From NCBI GenBank assembly GCA_019633425.1, contig WSUB01000009.1, forward strand, positions 372,001-436,000: DNA of 64,000 bases, in the 5' to 3' direction. Positions 28,591-39,525 of this stretch are shown here, piece after piece. The notes beneath the pieces are model-generated. The model had not been told where the DNA came from. It made no database searches and worked only from the letters and a program-made list of their open reading frames with translations. Source of the stretch: Tulasnella sp. 424 (Eukaryota; Basidiomycota; Agaricomycetes; Cantharellales; Tulasnellaceae). The translations under genes and the position numbers were made by a program. Every line of letters starts with the position of its first letter. The stretch's first letter is position 1.

Positions 28591-29255
28591 ATGTTCGCCC
28601 AACTGCGCAAATTCGCTGCTCTACTGGTTCTAGCAGCAGTGGCCCAGCCTGCTTACGCACTACCACAGGTCACTGTATCTGGGAACGTATATGTGACAAA
28701 CATAGCCGGACAGACTGTTTCAACTTCACCGTTGTGAGTGGCCATACCCGTCCGTGGAATGTTCGATTTCCGCAGTGAGCGCTCAATGCGAATTTCTCCT
28801 CCTTCCGCGGATTTCGATCGGTGGCAGACCCGTTAGTCAGGCTGCAGTAACCCCAGCTGTGAGCACTGCAGTCGCTGCTACTACAACCGGACCGGTAAGT
28901 GGTTCGAGCCAAGGCGACAAGCCATCTCGGCGCTTAGGGTTCCGGCTGTTGACCTCGTTCTTGGTTATCTCATCCGCAGCCTGCCGCTCCACCAACCATC
29001 TACACCTATACCACGATTATCGAGGGAGTAACCTACACCAACATCGATACCTACACGCCAACCTATGAACCCACAGTAAAGCCGACATTGACCTTGCAGG
29101 GCACGATCATGCCTTATTCGCAGTTCATCTCGCAGTATTATACCGCAAAGTCCTCGGCAAGGTCGGCGCATTCGCTCCCGGATGGGGTCGTATGGATGGG
29201 AGTGACTACGCTCCTTGGGTTCGTCCTTGGTGTTAGGGCGGTAGGGTTGCTTTAA
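28591..29255 (+). CDS. Small secreted, probably GPI-anchored protein
   Basis: Three exons, 28591-28733, 28828-28894 and 28980-29255, give 161 residues in phase. The N-terminus is a clear signal peptide (FAALLVLAAVAQPAYA, likely cleaved before LPQ). The body is short and Thr/Pro/Ala/Tyr-rich (AVTPAVSTAVAATTTGP, IYTYTTIIEGVTYTNIDTYT). The C-terminus is a hydrophobic tail (VVWMGVTTLLGFVLGV) preceded by SSARSAHS, which fits a GPI-anchor signal. This is the usual architecture of small fungal cell-surface mannoproteins. No enzymatic motif. Function at the cell wall or membrane is inferred from topology. Confidence 0.7.
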
Positions 29256-29479
29256 ACACGCCCTTTCCTCGTCCCTTCTTGTTCCATGACTTCCACTTCG
29301 ACGACTCACTTCCTATCGCACTTTTCCAGACCCTTTCTCTTTCTCGCTACTCGGCCTGTTGGATCTCTAAATCGCTCGCATCCTTTCGCTTTTACTTCTT
29401 ATCCCCTTTTTTCCCCCTCCTCTTCATACTTCTCCTCGACTTCTTCATTCCTCGTTCCTATATAGTAGGTGGTGTCGCA

Positions 29480-31960
29480 GTCGTATACATGATGTAGTTT
29501 TTGATGCCAGATGATATTTCTCGGCCTACGCTTGACGGTCAGCGTCAACTTGGAGGAGAGCGGGAAAGCCCTAGTGATTGTTTCTCCCTGCCGAGGCGGA
29601 TACATCGACAAGTCATAGATGATATCATCGACTCCGCATGATAGGTGGACACTGTACCAGATTGAGCGCACCGAACGGTAGTATGAACAACCTACGCTGA
29701 ACCACTAGAACGAGAGTGAGATTTCCTGGGTGTAACCGACTTGTAGTGGTATAACGGGGTATCTGGCCGTCGAGTTTGAGTGGGCACTGATCTGACTTCC
29801 GCAGAATGGTTTTATCGAAATATGGGCATGCCTTGCCAACGTGTAGATGGTGCAAGGCGACTGGTACATGAAGGGGGCGGTTCGCAAGTCTAGTGCACTG
29901 TTGAACCTCTCCAAATGAAAAGGGTAAAAAAAATCATTTGATGCTGGAGCTGGCTCGTAACGCCTCCTGATCACAATCGATTTTGCAAGCGGGACGACCG
30001 CCAGCGGCCAATCCTCTGAGTCTGGATCAGAACCCTCGACTTGAGAGTCCAAGGGCGAGAACATCACAATCCTTTCCCGATTGCCTGACAACGTAAGAGG
30101 GAAATGTCTCGAATGGGTTCATCACATAGTGGAAACACTCACGTCTTGCAATTGACCTCGTACGAGGCGGACCGTGAGGCAAAACCAAGAGTCCGTGATT
30201 GAGGGATTCAAGAACACGAGCGCCTATCAAGAGTAATTAGTGGTGAAGATGAATAACCTCATTGTACCTGAGGGGTTGCCCCAGGTTGCGTTTCAGGAGA
30301 GTGGTGCTTCAACCCATCGGCGTCCGAGACCATAAACATGTTGTTCGGATGCTGGCACGATCACGACACGATCGAAAAGGGTCATCAACACCGCGGCACC
30401 ATAACAGCTAAGCGAATAAGCGTGAAAGGGTAAAAAGAGTGTGTATGGTGAATCGTCGCTGTTAAAACATGAGCCTTCTCACGATTTTTGACTTGTGAGC
30501 GCAGAGAACGCGATTGACACGACTTGACTTTTGGAGGCCCAGACCAGGATATCGCTTCTAAATTTACGTTCCTAGGGTCCAAGCGGGGAGACATGCTAGT
30601 TTCGCATTCGAGTCTAGATGTTCTGTTCCATTGGGGTTCAGTATTGTCGCCAGAAATTTTACGGCCTGGTTGGGTCAAGTACGCCGGTTCTGGCCACTGG
30701 CAAGAGATCCATCCATTGCGGACGACTATGCCGAAAACTGTTCAAAGAGGGAGGTAACAGCTCCTTTGACTCTTATATATGTTAAGCGAAGGGTTGGGTC
30801 GGCCGGACCGGGGATCGGACTCGGTACACATTTTTGCTTTGCCCTGAAGTCGTGGCGTTACGGCAGCGGGCTGGTCATGAGGTGACGGGGATTTTGCGGT
30901 TCTCTCAAAGGGAACAGCAATGGCAACATAGTTCGTCATTCAGCGCGCAGCGAAGGTAGCTGAGCTCGGAGCGAAATGGGGTGTAATATGAAGGGTGGGC
31001 GTGTGTACCCGGAGAGATGGAAAGTTAGGTCATGGGAGACAATGAACAGGCGAGTTAGTGGCTCTAGTCGTTTCCAAGCTATCGAACGTGGCCAAGATTG
31101 GGTTGGAGAGAGGAGGCATGAAAGCACGTTCAATTCATTGAAGCCAGAGGCCGTACGGGCGGAGGCGTCGCATTGGAAGGCTTATACCATTGGGAGTCTT
31201 TGCTTGAGCGAAGCAAACGAATGGAACAATCTAGAATCCGAAGAGTGCTTGGCTAGTACCGCCGGCTTGGTCTATCAGATAATCCGGAGTAACAGATCGA
31301 CGGTACTGTGATGTTCTTGCGACACGCGTGCCGGAAATCGGCAAAGCGTGATCCAAGAGTAATATCGCACCAGCAATGACGAAGCCCGAAGTTACCAGTC
31401 ATGACGTTGGTATCAATGGTGAAAGAGTCAAGCTGTCGATTCCAGAAGGATCGAGTTGTTTCGCCCGCGGAAGGGCGACGGAGCACGAGGGCGAGTCAGG
31501 CGAGCCTTGGAGCGCCACCACTGCACCCTCTTCTAGCCTGCAACGAGGCCAATTCTTGCATCCGAAAAAAGATGAATTTCCAAATTTAGGGAACTCCCCA
31601 AATGTATTGTCCAAAAAAGCGCAGCTGATCGAGATTCCCTCTTCTGCTGATCGAGTTCCGAAAGGTCCTCAATAGATTCGTATAATGAAAGTACAATCGA
31701 TGGAGGTTGTATGAAGGACTGCACGACTGGCGGAGCAAACGTGATGTTAAATGAGAGCTGGCGTCCGAGGCGTTGGGGGGGATGAGGTTGGTCAGGCGGT
31801 GGATGGTGGGCCGCCGCGCTGGTCCTCGGTTGATCTCACGAGACTGGTCTATTACAGCGGACCCAATGTCCAGGATAGGGGAATGAAAACGGGAAAGAGT
31901 GTTGCCTTCTAGAGTCGAGAAAACACAGGACGCTGCCGTAAAGGTTGGTGTTGTCGCCAT
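29480..31960 (-). CDS. Unresolved multi-exon gene(s), possible membrane protein
   Basis: Not recognised, and coordinates are approximate. Several minus-strand stretches read like protein and are flanked by plausible splice sites. A possible ATG lies at 31958-31960 (MATTPTFTAASCVFSTLEG). A stretch near 31540-31760 reads FNITFAPPVVQSFIQPPSI and ESIEDLSELDQQKRESRS. One hydrophobic, membrane-like segment lies near 31330-31400 (VTSGFVIAGAILLLDHAL). A segment near 30170-30235 reads LESLNHGLLVLPHGPPRT. A long open stretch at about 29705-30091 includes DSEDWPLAVVPLAKSIVIRR. A last part near 29500-29700 includes GVDDIIYDLSMYPPRQGE. I could not join all of these in one phase, so this may be one gene, two genes or a decayed gene. 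Confidence 0.35.
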
Positions 31961-32720
31961 CGAGGCCTTTGGTGGGGTGATGACTTCAAGTCCATCGGAG
32001 AAGTGTGAAGTAGCCCGCCAGTGGGCGAATAAATTCCTCTCCAAGGGCCAAGAAAGAATCAAAAAAATTGTGGTGATGCCGTAAAGGCGTCAGAAGTGCA
32101 CACGTTTGACGCCAGTGTCTGTATTGTCCGGTAAACGTTTCAAGCTGTGAAGTACCGAGGGAGGACGTCAAGGGAAGAGGTCAGATGGTGTGTCCTGTTG
32201 TTGTTTACTCACCAGGGGGGAAAAAGTGTCTTTTGTTGACGGAGATGAACAACTTGCGGTTGGGGTCCTACTCTCCATCGGCTCTCAATCCTCCCCCTTC
32301 CTCAGCATAAATGCACGGATCTTGTCACCGTGTGCGTCAGTAATGATGTCTAATAGCTAATCCGATTAAAAGCAGTAAGCGAAGAGATGGAGGGTGGAGG
32401 GGAAACGGGAGAGCGGGAATAAGTTATGTCAGCTGAGTGGATCGGGGTCCGAGGTAGACCCTAACACAAACCAGCTCATCCAAATCCCCCCCTCAGATGA
32501 TGCCACCCGTGACGCTCCCCCTGCCTCTCTCCCTCTCCGACGGGTCTCTCTTCTGCCGACCCGTCCTATAAATCCCCTTTCACTCGCTAAGCTCCCCTTT
32601 CGTAGTCTCCCCCCATCGGTCAAAAACCACTTCCCATCAATCCACCACACTCGATCGAGATCTCAAAACACCCACTCTGAACGCTTTGACCTTCGAATAA
32701 CCACACGACTATCAACCATC

Positions 32721-35164
32721 ATGTCAATGGCAGCTCTACCACACGAAATCCTATCTTCGGTATGCGCTCTAGCATACGAGGCTTCTCTTTCCAACGACGT
32801 TTCTCTTGACCCACTTTTCACCCCACTTACCGAAACCACTCCCACTGCATTACCATCTTCTTACCCACCTAGCTCGTGGTCTGAAACAACCACCCGCAAG
32901 ACCCTTGCTTCATTATGTCTCGTCAACAGGGTATGTCCTTCCCCACACTCGAAAGTATTTTAGGCTTTGTTAGGCTTTGTCAAGCACGATTTGCTTTGGC
33001 ATTATATTCTTTCTTAACTCCGTTTTCCCCGAGCCATGTGACTGACGCCGAGCCCAACGCCTCACTTGTTCTTAGGCATGGTACCACGCCTCAAAGCCTT
33101 ACCTCTGGCGCCACATCGAAATTCGCCAACCACGTTCATGGCTCGCCTTTGTTGAACAAGTTGGCGGATCCGACCCAGCCGAACACCAATTGGAAGCGAC
33201 GGCGGAGCGATTAGTCATCAGCCGCGCCGCTTCGCTCGCCTCCCGGGCAGCCGTCGCTGGAGGAAGTTTCGAAGAATCCGCGGAACTCCTCGAACGCTCC
33301 ATCCATCAACAACTTTTGTGCCACACCGTGCCCCACGATTCAGTACCTGCAGAGCTTTTGACTCCTCCCGCTTCTCGTGAGCCTTCTCCTGCACGATTGA
33401 GAGCAAAGAGCCCCGTGAGGTGGAGGTTTCTGAGAGCCGTTAGCGATGCTGTTCAGAGCTTGGAACCGGATGTTTACGGTAAGTTTTCGGCGAGCTTTGG
33501 GGATTGAAGGGACGTCGGACTGACGGCACGATGTGATATATTCTTAGTCCCGACACCGGACGATCCGCAGCCCGGCCGCCATGTCCACCATCTCGACTTC
33601 AACCACTTCCGAACCATCGGCATGAGGAGGTCTGGGGAAGAAGCTGTTCGGAGTCGCTTCGTCACTGCGGAGAGGCTCGAGCGCGTGTTGAAGGTGAGGC
33701 GCACTAGTGCGGGTTCATCCTTTTGGAGACTAATCTGAGTTTCAAATTCGTTGTTCGGATAGGAAATGCCTCACCTTGGTTCGTTTGGTGCGACCGAGTA
33801 CATGGATGGTGCTCTTAACAAGAGCGTGTTGCGCGAACTGCTGCTACGCGGGAAGGCGTTGGCGTTTAGGGGACAGGGATCCGTTCGAGGCCGACAACAA
33901 CAAGACATTACTCTACAGACCGATGAGGAGATGGACGAAGAGATGGAGAGGTTGAAGGATTGCAAAGGTCTTGAGGCGTTGGACCTTTGTGGATGTGTCA
34001 GCTCCGTCTTCGTTCAAGGCCTCGACGAGATCGTGAAAGAGTACCTCGCCGACGAAGTAGCCGAAGATGGTTCAACCACGCCTTCTGAAGTCACAATCCC
34101 AAGCATCAAGCGATTGGGAATGCGTGGTGTCACGTCTGTACCTGCCGGCATCCTCACAACATTCGTCTTAGCCTTCACCGGCCTAACCCATCTGGACCTC
34201 TCTGGAACACGATGCAGCCCCGAGTTGCTCGCCGCACTCGCGGATTCCGCCACGGTTCAATTGAAGAGCTTCGCGGTCGCGAGGTGCCCACGCTTGACCA
34301 GCGAGAGCATCGCGGATTTCTTGATTGAGGGTTTGCCGGCCCGGACCATCACGCAGCTGTCGCTCTACGGAGATGGGACCTTTATTACGCCGTTGACGGA
34401 GATGGATTTGGCGAGGATCGTGAAGCAGGCCCCTTGTTTCCAGTCTGGAGAGATGGAGTACTTGGATTTGTCGAGTTGCCCTGTGACACCTGCGATCCTT
34501 GAAGCTTTCGTCCCGCACCCGGTCCTTCGTTCGCTCGGTCTCTCGCACATCGGCTCGCTCCCGCTTGGAGAGGTCGCCAAGTTCATCCTGACGACCGCTC
34601 CAAACGTGGAGATCCTTACACTTGTCAACACTTCCCCTGAATTGGCCATCCACATCGCACCGCGTCAAGTTCCACTCTCCCTACACACTCTCCTCATCCG
34701 TCCACTCGCCACGGCACCCTTCCACTTCAGCCTTACTGGGTCCTCAGCGCCGAAGCCCCCGCCAACCCGTTTACGTGTTGTTGAGCTTACGGTTGGTGTG
34801 CTGAACGCGTTGGGCGCCGGCGGAGAGGCTTGGAAGATCGTGAAGAGCAAGGGCGGGCGAGGCTGGTACGTTGATGCCGCTAGCGGGTGGGAGAATGGGA
34901 GTTTGAGGAGAGACTTGCCTCCCAAGCACCCGATGAGAGTCGAGTTGGAGAGGCTGGCTGCGAGCAACGGAAATGTGAGCAGTGCAGTTGGTTGGCATGC
35001 GAGGAAGATGGAGGTACGTTTCTGTCATATCTCTTGCGTGTATGGGTGTGGCATTGGTAACTGATCATTTCAACTCGCTTTCGTTTCAGGTATTGTCGGG
35101 TCAGGGCATGCTGGGTCGTGAGGATGGTCTTTATGGTGCCGTCTCTTTCGCGTATCAGGGTTGA
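32721..35164 (+). CDS. F-box-like / leucine-rich-repeat protein
   Basis: Five exons, 32721-32930, 33076-33478, 33548-33693, 33763-35013 and 35090-35164, give 694 residues in phase. The N-terminus has an F-box-like segment split by intron 1: ALPHEILSSVCALAYEAS, then LASLCLVNRAWYHASKPYLW and RHIEIRQP. Residues 250-600 contain LRR-like units: LEALDLCGCVSSVF, IKRLGMRGVTSVPAG, LTHLDLSGTRCSPELLAAL, LKSFAVARCPRLTSESIADF, MEYLDLSSCPVTPAILEAF and LRSLGLSHIGSLPLG. Such proteins are SCF ubiquitin-ligase substrate adaptors; the target is unknown. Fungal genomes carry many divergent copies. The first intron (145 nt) is longer than usual for this window. Confidence 0.75.
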
Positions 35165-36092
35165 ACGAGGTCGAGGTCCTCAGTCCTGAGTTGCCTCATT
35201 CAGGTTGCCTAGCGCCTATAGCTTATTTTGTTTATTTTGCTTCCGTAAAACGGACGTTCGGAGGTCGTTAAGTCCGGAGGGCCCTTCTTGGGATCCCGAT
35301 GGATAGACTTCGGGGACGGTGATATTGGCTTCGTATGCCATCCCACGGCTTTCTACTTGGTTGGAAGAATTTCTCTCCTCATTTTCCTTTTCGTTTTGGG
35401 TTCAAGTTTCGCGATTTCGATTTTTCGTTTCGGTTAGTTTGCTGTTTGTTTCTGGATTTCGAGATTTGTCCCATTCCACATCGATTTGTCAAGTCTGTAT
35501 ATTATTCAATACATCCCAGAGCATTCTGCATTGCCTCACACTTTGTGCGCGCGTCTATGAGTTCGCTTGTGATAGTGTCTTATATCGGGCCTGTCAAGCC
35601 GTTTGTGAGGCCGATTCGCCTTCCATTCGGTCATGACTGCCGTTTCGGCAGGGATCTCAGGTCACGGAGCCCGGTGGCAACACGAGTGAGCGCATCGCGA
35701 GCGCCAACATGAACGGCTTCCACACACCCTGAAAATGCGGATACCTGTACGAGGACTTTTCGCTTGCATTGTTAGAAGTGAAAGGGAGAGGCGCGAGCCA
35801 CAGACATGGCAGAGAGAGTACGGGGTACGCAACCGTAATGTTTTGGAGGCGATGACGACTGCGTATGTCATGAACTACACCACTGTCGGGAAGTGAGGCG
35901 GGTAGTTGGAGTTTGCATCGAAAGTGGAACGTGTTTGGTGTGGGTACGGTACCTCGGCGAGCTTGGCATTTAGAAACAAACCAAGAACCCCACCCAAGTC
36001 CGCTCCTTAAAACCTTCCCCCTCTCTCCAAGACCAGGCCAAGCACCATCCCAAGAACGCTCAGCTGCCGTCGCCCAGTACATCTCAGCCTTC
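35165..36092. other. Intergenic, F-box gene 3' flank and VCX1 promoter
   Basis: T-rich 3' flank up to about 35600, then about 500 bp upstream of the antiporter gene. No coding or repeat signal supported. Confidence 0.5.
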
Positions 36093-38930
36093 ATGGCATC
36101 CAACGCTAATAATACAGATTCTTCCCGTACGTCCCACAACGTCATCGACCCGTAAACTTTGAAAACGCGCCTGACCCGCCTTTTGGCTCACTCCCCGATA
36201 TAGCAAACGCCCTCGAAAGGGGAAATGCGACTCCCACTTCACCGGTCTCTGATGCTCAACACCAGCAGCAGCAGGCGGATTCCGGTCTGCGAAATCGCAA
36301 AGAACCCCCGTCGTATCCTCCCTCGAGTCCGATCTCGCCTGCAGCTCGGACCGGAACACAACGTTCCACCGGTACCCAGAACCTCAACAGTCCTTTAGAC
36401 GCATCAGCTGTGACAGCCGTCGCACCGAGAAAATCGAAACGGAAACTGTCCTACTGGCAGGGTCTGCTCAAGCCCAAAAGGAGGGTCGGCGAGACACCAA
36501 CTTGGTCCTCCAGCTTGCGAGCCATCGTGTTTGCATCGTGGTTGAATGTTTTGCTCGTCTTCATTCCTGTCTCGGTGCGTTTTTCATTCCCATCTTTACC
36601 ACCATTCGCTCTCGCTGTTACGATGGGAGAAAGACCGGCGGTCTCCCTTGTCTTGCCGGCCAGTCACTGACTTCTCACCGATCCTCATTGCAGTGGGCAT
36701 TGCATTTCGCTATCCATAACGACACCGTTATCTTCGTTAGTGCGTACAGCATTTAATTCGCTTCTCCTTGGCATGCCGCCACCCTTACGGGACCGAAACT
36801 AACTCGGTGACGCTTTTTGATTTGTTGCAGCTGCGTTCCTTGCGTGAGTTTTCGTTTCTCCCTGTGGTTCCTGCGCCATTGAGGGAGTTTCGCGATGCCC
36901 CCTCCTTTGCACGTTTGCTTAACCCTACTCTCGCGCGCTTCTTTCCGCAGCATCATCCCGTTGGCGAAGTTGCTAGGCTTCGCAACAGAAGAATTGTCAC
37001 TGCGTGTGGGCGAAACCTTGGGCGGCTTATTGAACGCCACTCTAGGAAATGCCGTCGAATTGATTATCAGTGTATGTCGATTTTGTATGCCGAAAGTCTT
37101 AAGGGGAGCTCATCTGACTGGTATTTGCAGATCATCGCTTTGACGAAATGCCAATTGAGAGTCGTCCAGGCATCGCGTCAGTCTAAAGGTTGTTCGTCCG
37201 AAGGAATACACGAGCTGACCCTGGATTTTGGGCCATAGTTATCGGTTCCATCTTGTCAAACTTGCTCCTCGTGCTCGGCATGTGCTGTAAGCGGACTCGA
37301 AAAGAACTACCGTGTTCGTTAGTCTTGCGTTTCTGACATGCTATGCCCCGCGCGCTCTCTGAAGTCTTCGCAGGAGGCACTAAATTCTCAACCCAGGGAT
37401 TCTTGGTTAGCGCCGCACAGTTGAATAGCTCGCTGTTGACTTTGTCGGTCGTGGCTGTGCTCATTCCAGGTGGGCTGGTCTGATTTGCACATGGCGGAGA
37501 CACGCTGCATTTTTGCTGACCAAATCGCCATCCTTTTCAGCAACTTTCCACGCCGCTCTGTCGAATTCGAGCGGCCAAACTGACGAGGGCACAGTCTCAT
37601 CGGGCTCGGAGGGCGATCGGATTCTCAAGATGTCCCGTGGTGTTGCGGTCATCTTGCTCTTCATGTACGTGCGGAATTCCTGCCCAGGTTGTGGCAACTA
37701 CGCTGACAGATATCGCCCTTTCGGGCACGTTACAGTTATGGCTGCTATTTGACATATCAACTCTGGTCGCATGCCCACTTGTATGAGAGCAAGCAGAGCG
37801 GTGGCGTTCAAAAGTCGATGAAGTACCCCGAGTCGGTCAGGTTGCCGCATTGGCCCCATGACAAGAAATCCACCAAGGGCTCTACTGAAGCCCTCAACGC
37901 TCCCACTTCAAACCCCAATGTTGCCAACGGGCCTACCACTGGCACTATCGATGGAGAAGCTGCTGGCCGGCCATCCATCTCGGAGAGCCATAACACCGGA
38001 ACCCATCCCGTCCCCGTTAGCAGCGATGGTCACCTCTTAGCCGAGCAGCCCCAGGAGCCTGAGGGAGAGGAAGATGATGGCGAGGAAGTGGAAGAGCCCC
38101 AGATCTCGGTTCCCGCCGCTGCGATTTTGTTGGTTGGTGTGACCGTCCTTGTGGCGTTTACCGCGGAGTTTTTGGTGGATAGTATTAATGGGTTGGTGGA
38201 GAGTTCGCCTCTCAGTCAAGAATGGGTGAGTTCTCTGTTGCTACGTGCGTGGTATTCGTTTCCTGGCGCGAGCTAATGGGTTCTTCTCCCGCGTTTGTTC
38301 TGCCAGGTCGGTCTGATCTTGCTGCCCATTGTTGGCAATGCTGCAGAACATGTCACGGCTGTCACCGTTAGCGTTAAGGATAAACTCGACTTGAGTATCG
38401 GTGTCGCTGTCGGAAGTAGCATTCAGATCAGTTTGCTGGTTATTCCGTTTATCGTCGTTCTGGGTTGGATTATCGGCAAGGTGAGAGCAATCAAACTGAA
38501 ACGGTTCAAAGGATTGGCTCATGCTGACAGTCATCATTACTACATAGCCTTTGACCCTCCTCTTTGATCCGTTCGAGGCTGTGGTTTTGTTCTTGACAGG
38601 TATGCAGGAGCTCAGTACTCTTCAGCAATCGGGTTACTGATGTTTTTACATAGTGATCACCGTGAACTACGTGGTCGCTGACGGTCAAAGTAACTGGCTG
38701 GAAGGCATGATCCTTATGTGTAAGTCTTGGGGCTCTTTCCCTCGCTGGGTAACGTGCGTCGATTAATCTTGACTGTTCGTTCCTAGGCCTCTATGTCATT
38801 ATTGCTGTTGCGTTATGGTTCTACCCTGGAAAGTGAGTGACCGGCACAGACTAATTCCCGTACTGTGGACTGACAGTTGCGCCATCGCTCTTTTAGCGAC
38901 CCTGCATCAACGCTCCTCACTTGTACTTAA
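36093..38930 (+). CDS. VCX1: Vacuolar Ca2+/H+ antiporter (CaCA family, CAX type)
   Basis: Exchanges cytosolic Ca2+ for vacuolar H+. Fifteen exons (36093-36126, 36204-36574, 36694-36739, 36831-36843, 36951-37071, 37131-37176, 37239-37286, 37365-37469, 37541-37664, 37736-38225, 38307-38480, 38548-38599, 38654-38719, 38787-38832, 38897-38930) give 589 residues in phase. The N-terminal 120 residues are polar and disordered. The two CaCA alpha repeats are clear: [17 protein letters not shown] (about 185) and [20 protein letters not shown] (about 470) followed by [17 protein letters not shown]. The Glu in GNAVE and GNAAE are the transport residues. About eleven membrane segments. An acidic loop ([14 protein letters not shown]) precedes the second half, as in other CAX proteins. 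Exon 4 is only 13 nt. Confidence 0.92.
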
Positions 38931-39525
38931 GTGGGCACAGCTCTACTGGCCATAAGAAATGCCTTCCGGCAGCTCGCGCTCAACTCTATGCCCTTTTGTC
39001 GGCAGTAGGCAGTGTGTTGCGGGAGGGGACCTGTGGCAAAGAATGATGCGATGGTCCTCTCTTGAATCACCTTGCGTTCCACCTTTTATGCTAGCTTTCT
39101 CACAAACTGGTTGATTCATCATTCCGTTGGAATTTCCGGTTCTACTTCTCAATTATAATGTATCTCTAGTCAAACTCCACTCTCCTTACTTCGTCTCACC
39201 ACTTCGGATCTCTCGCCTCCTCCGTCTCTTTTTCTTCGTCTTCTCTGCTTTAGTTGGATACCCCAGAGCAATATCACGCTATTTTCCTTGCACCCAAAGA
39301 TTTGCGTGCTGTCCGCATTCCGGTTACTTGCTTTGGACGATGTGCTTTGGATGGTGACGACTCGGTTGGTGATGGAAGCCGGGTACCCGACATTCACGTG
39401 AGGTCCCGGGTCTTGGTTTGGATCTGGACGACGTACTTACATCTTCAAGCGGGGACCCATCTTAAACCAATCCTCTCTCGACCTCCTCCTTTTCATCCAT
39501 CCTCACATCTTTCTCTTTACACACG
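38931..39525. other. Intergenic, VCX1 3' flank and FOX2 promoter
   Basis: About 600 bp; CT-rich leader from about 39470 before the FOX2 ATG. No oleate-response or TATA element identified by eye. Confidence 0.45.
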
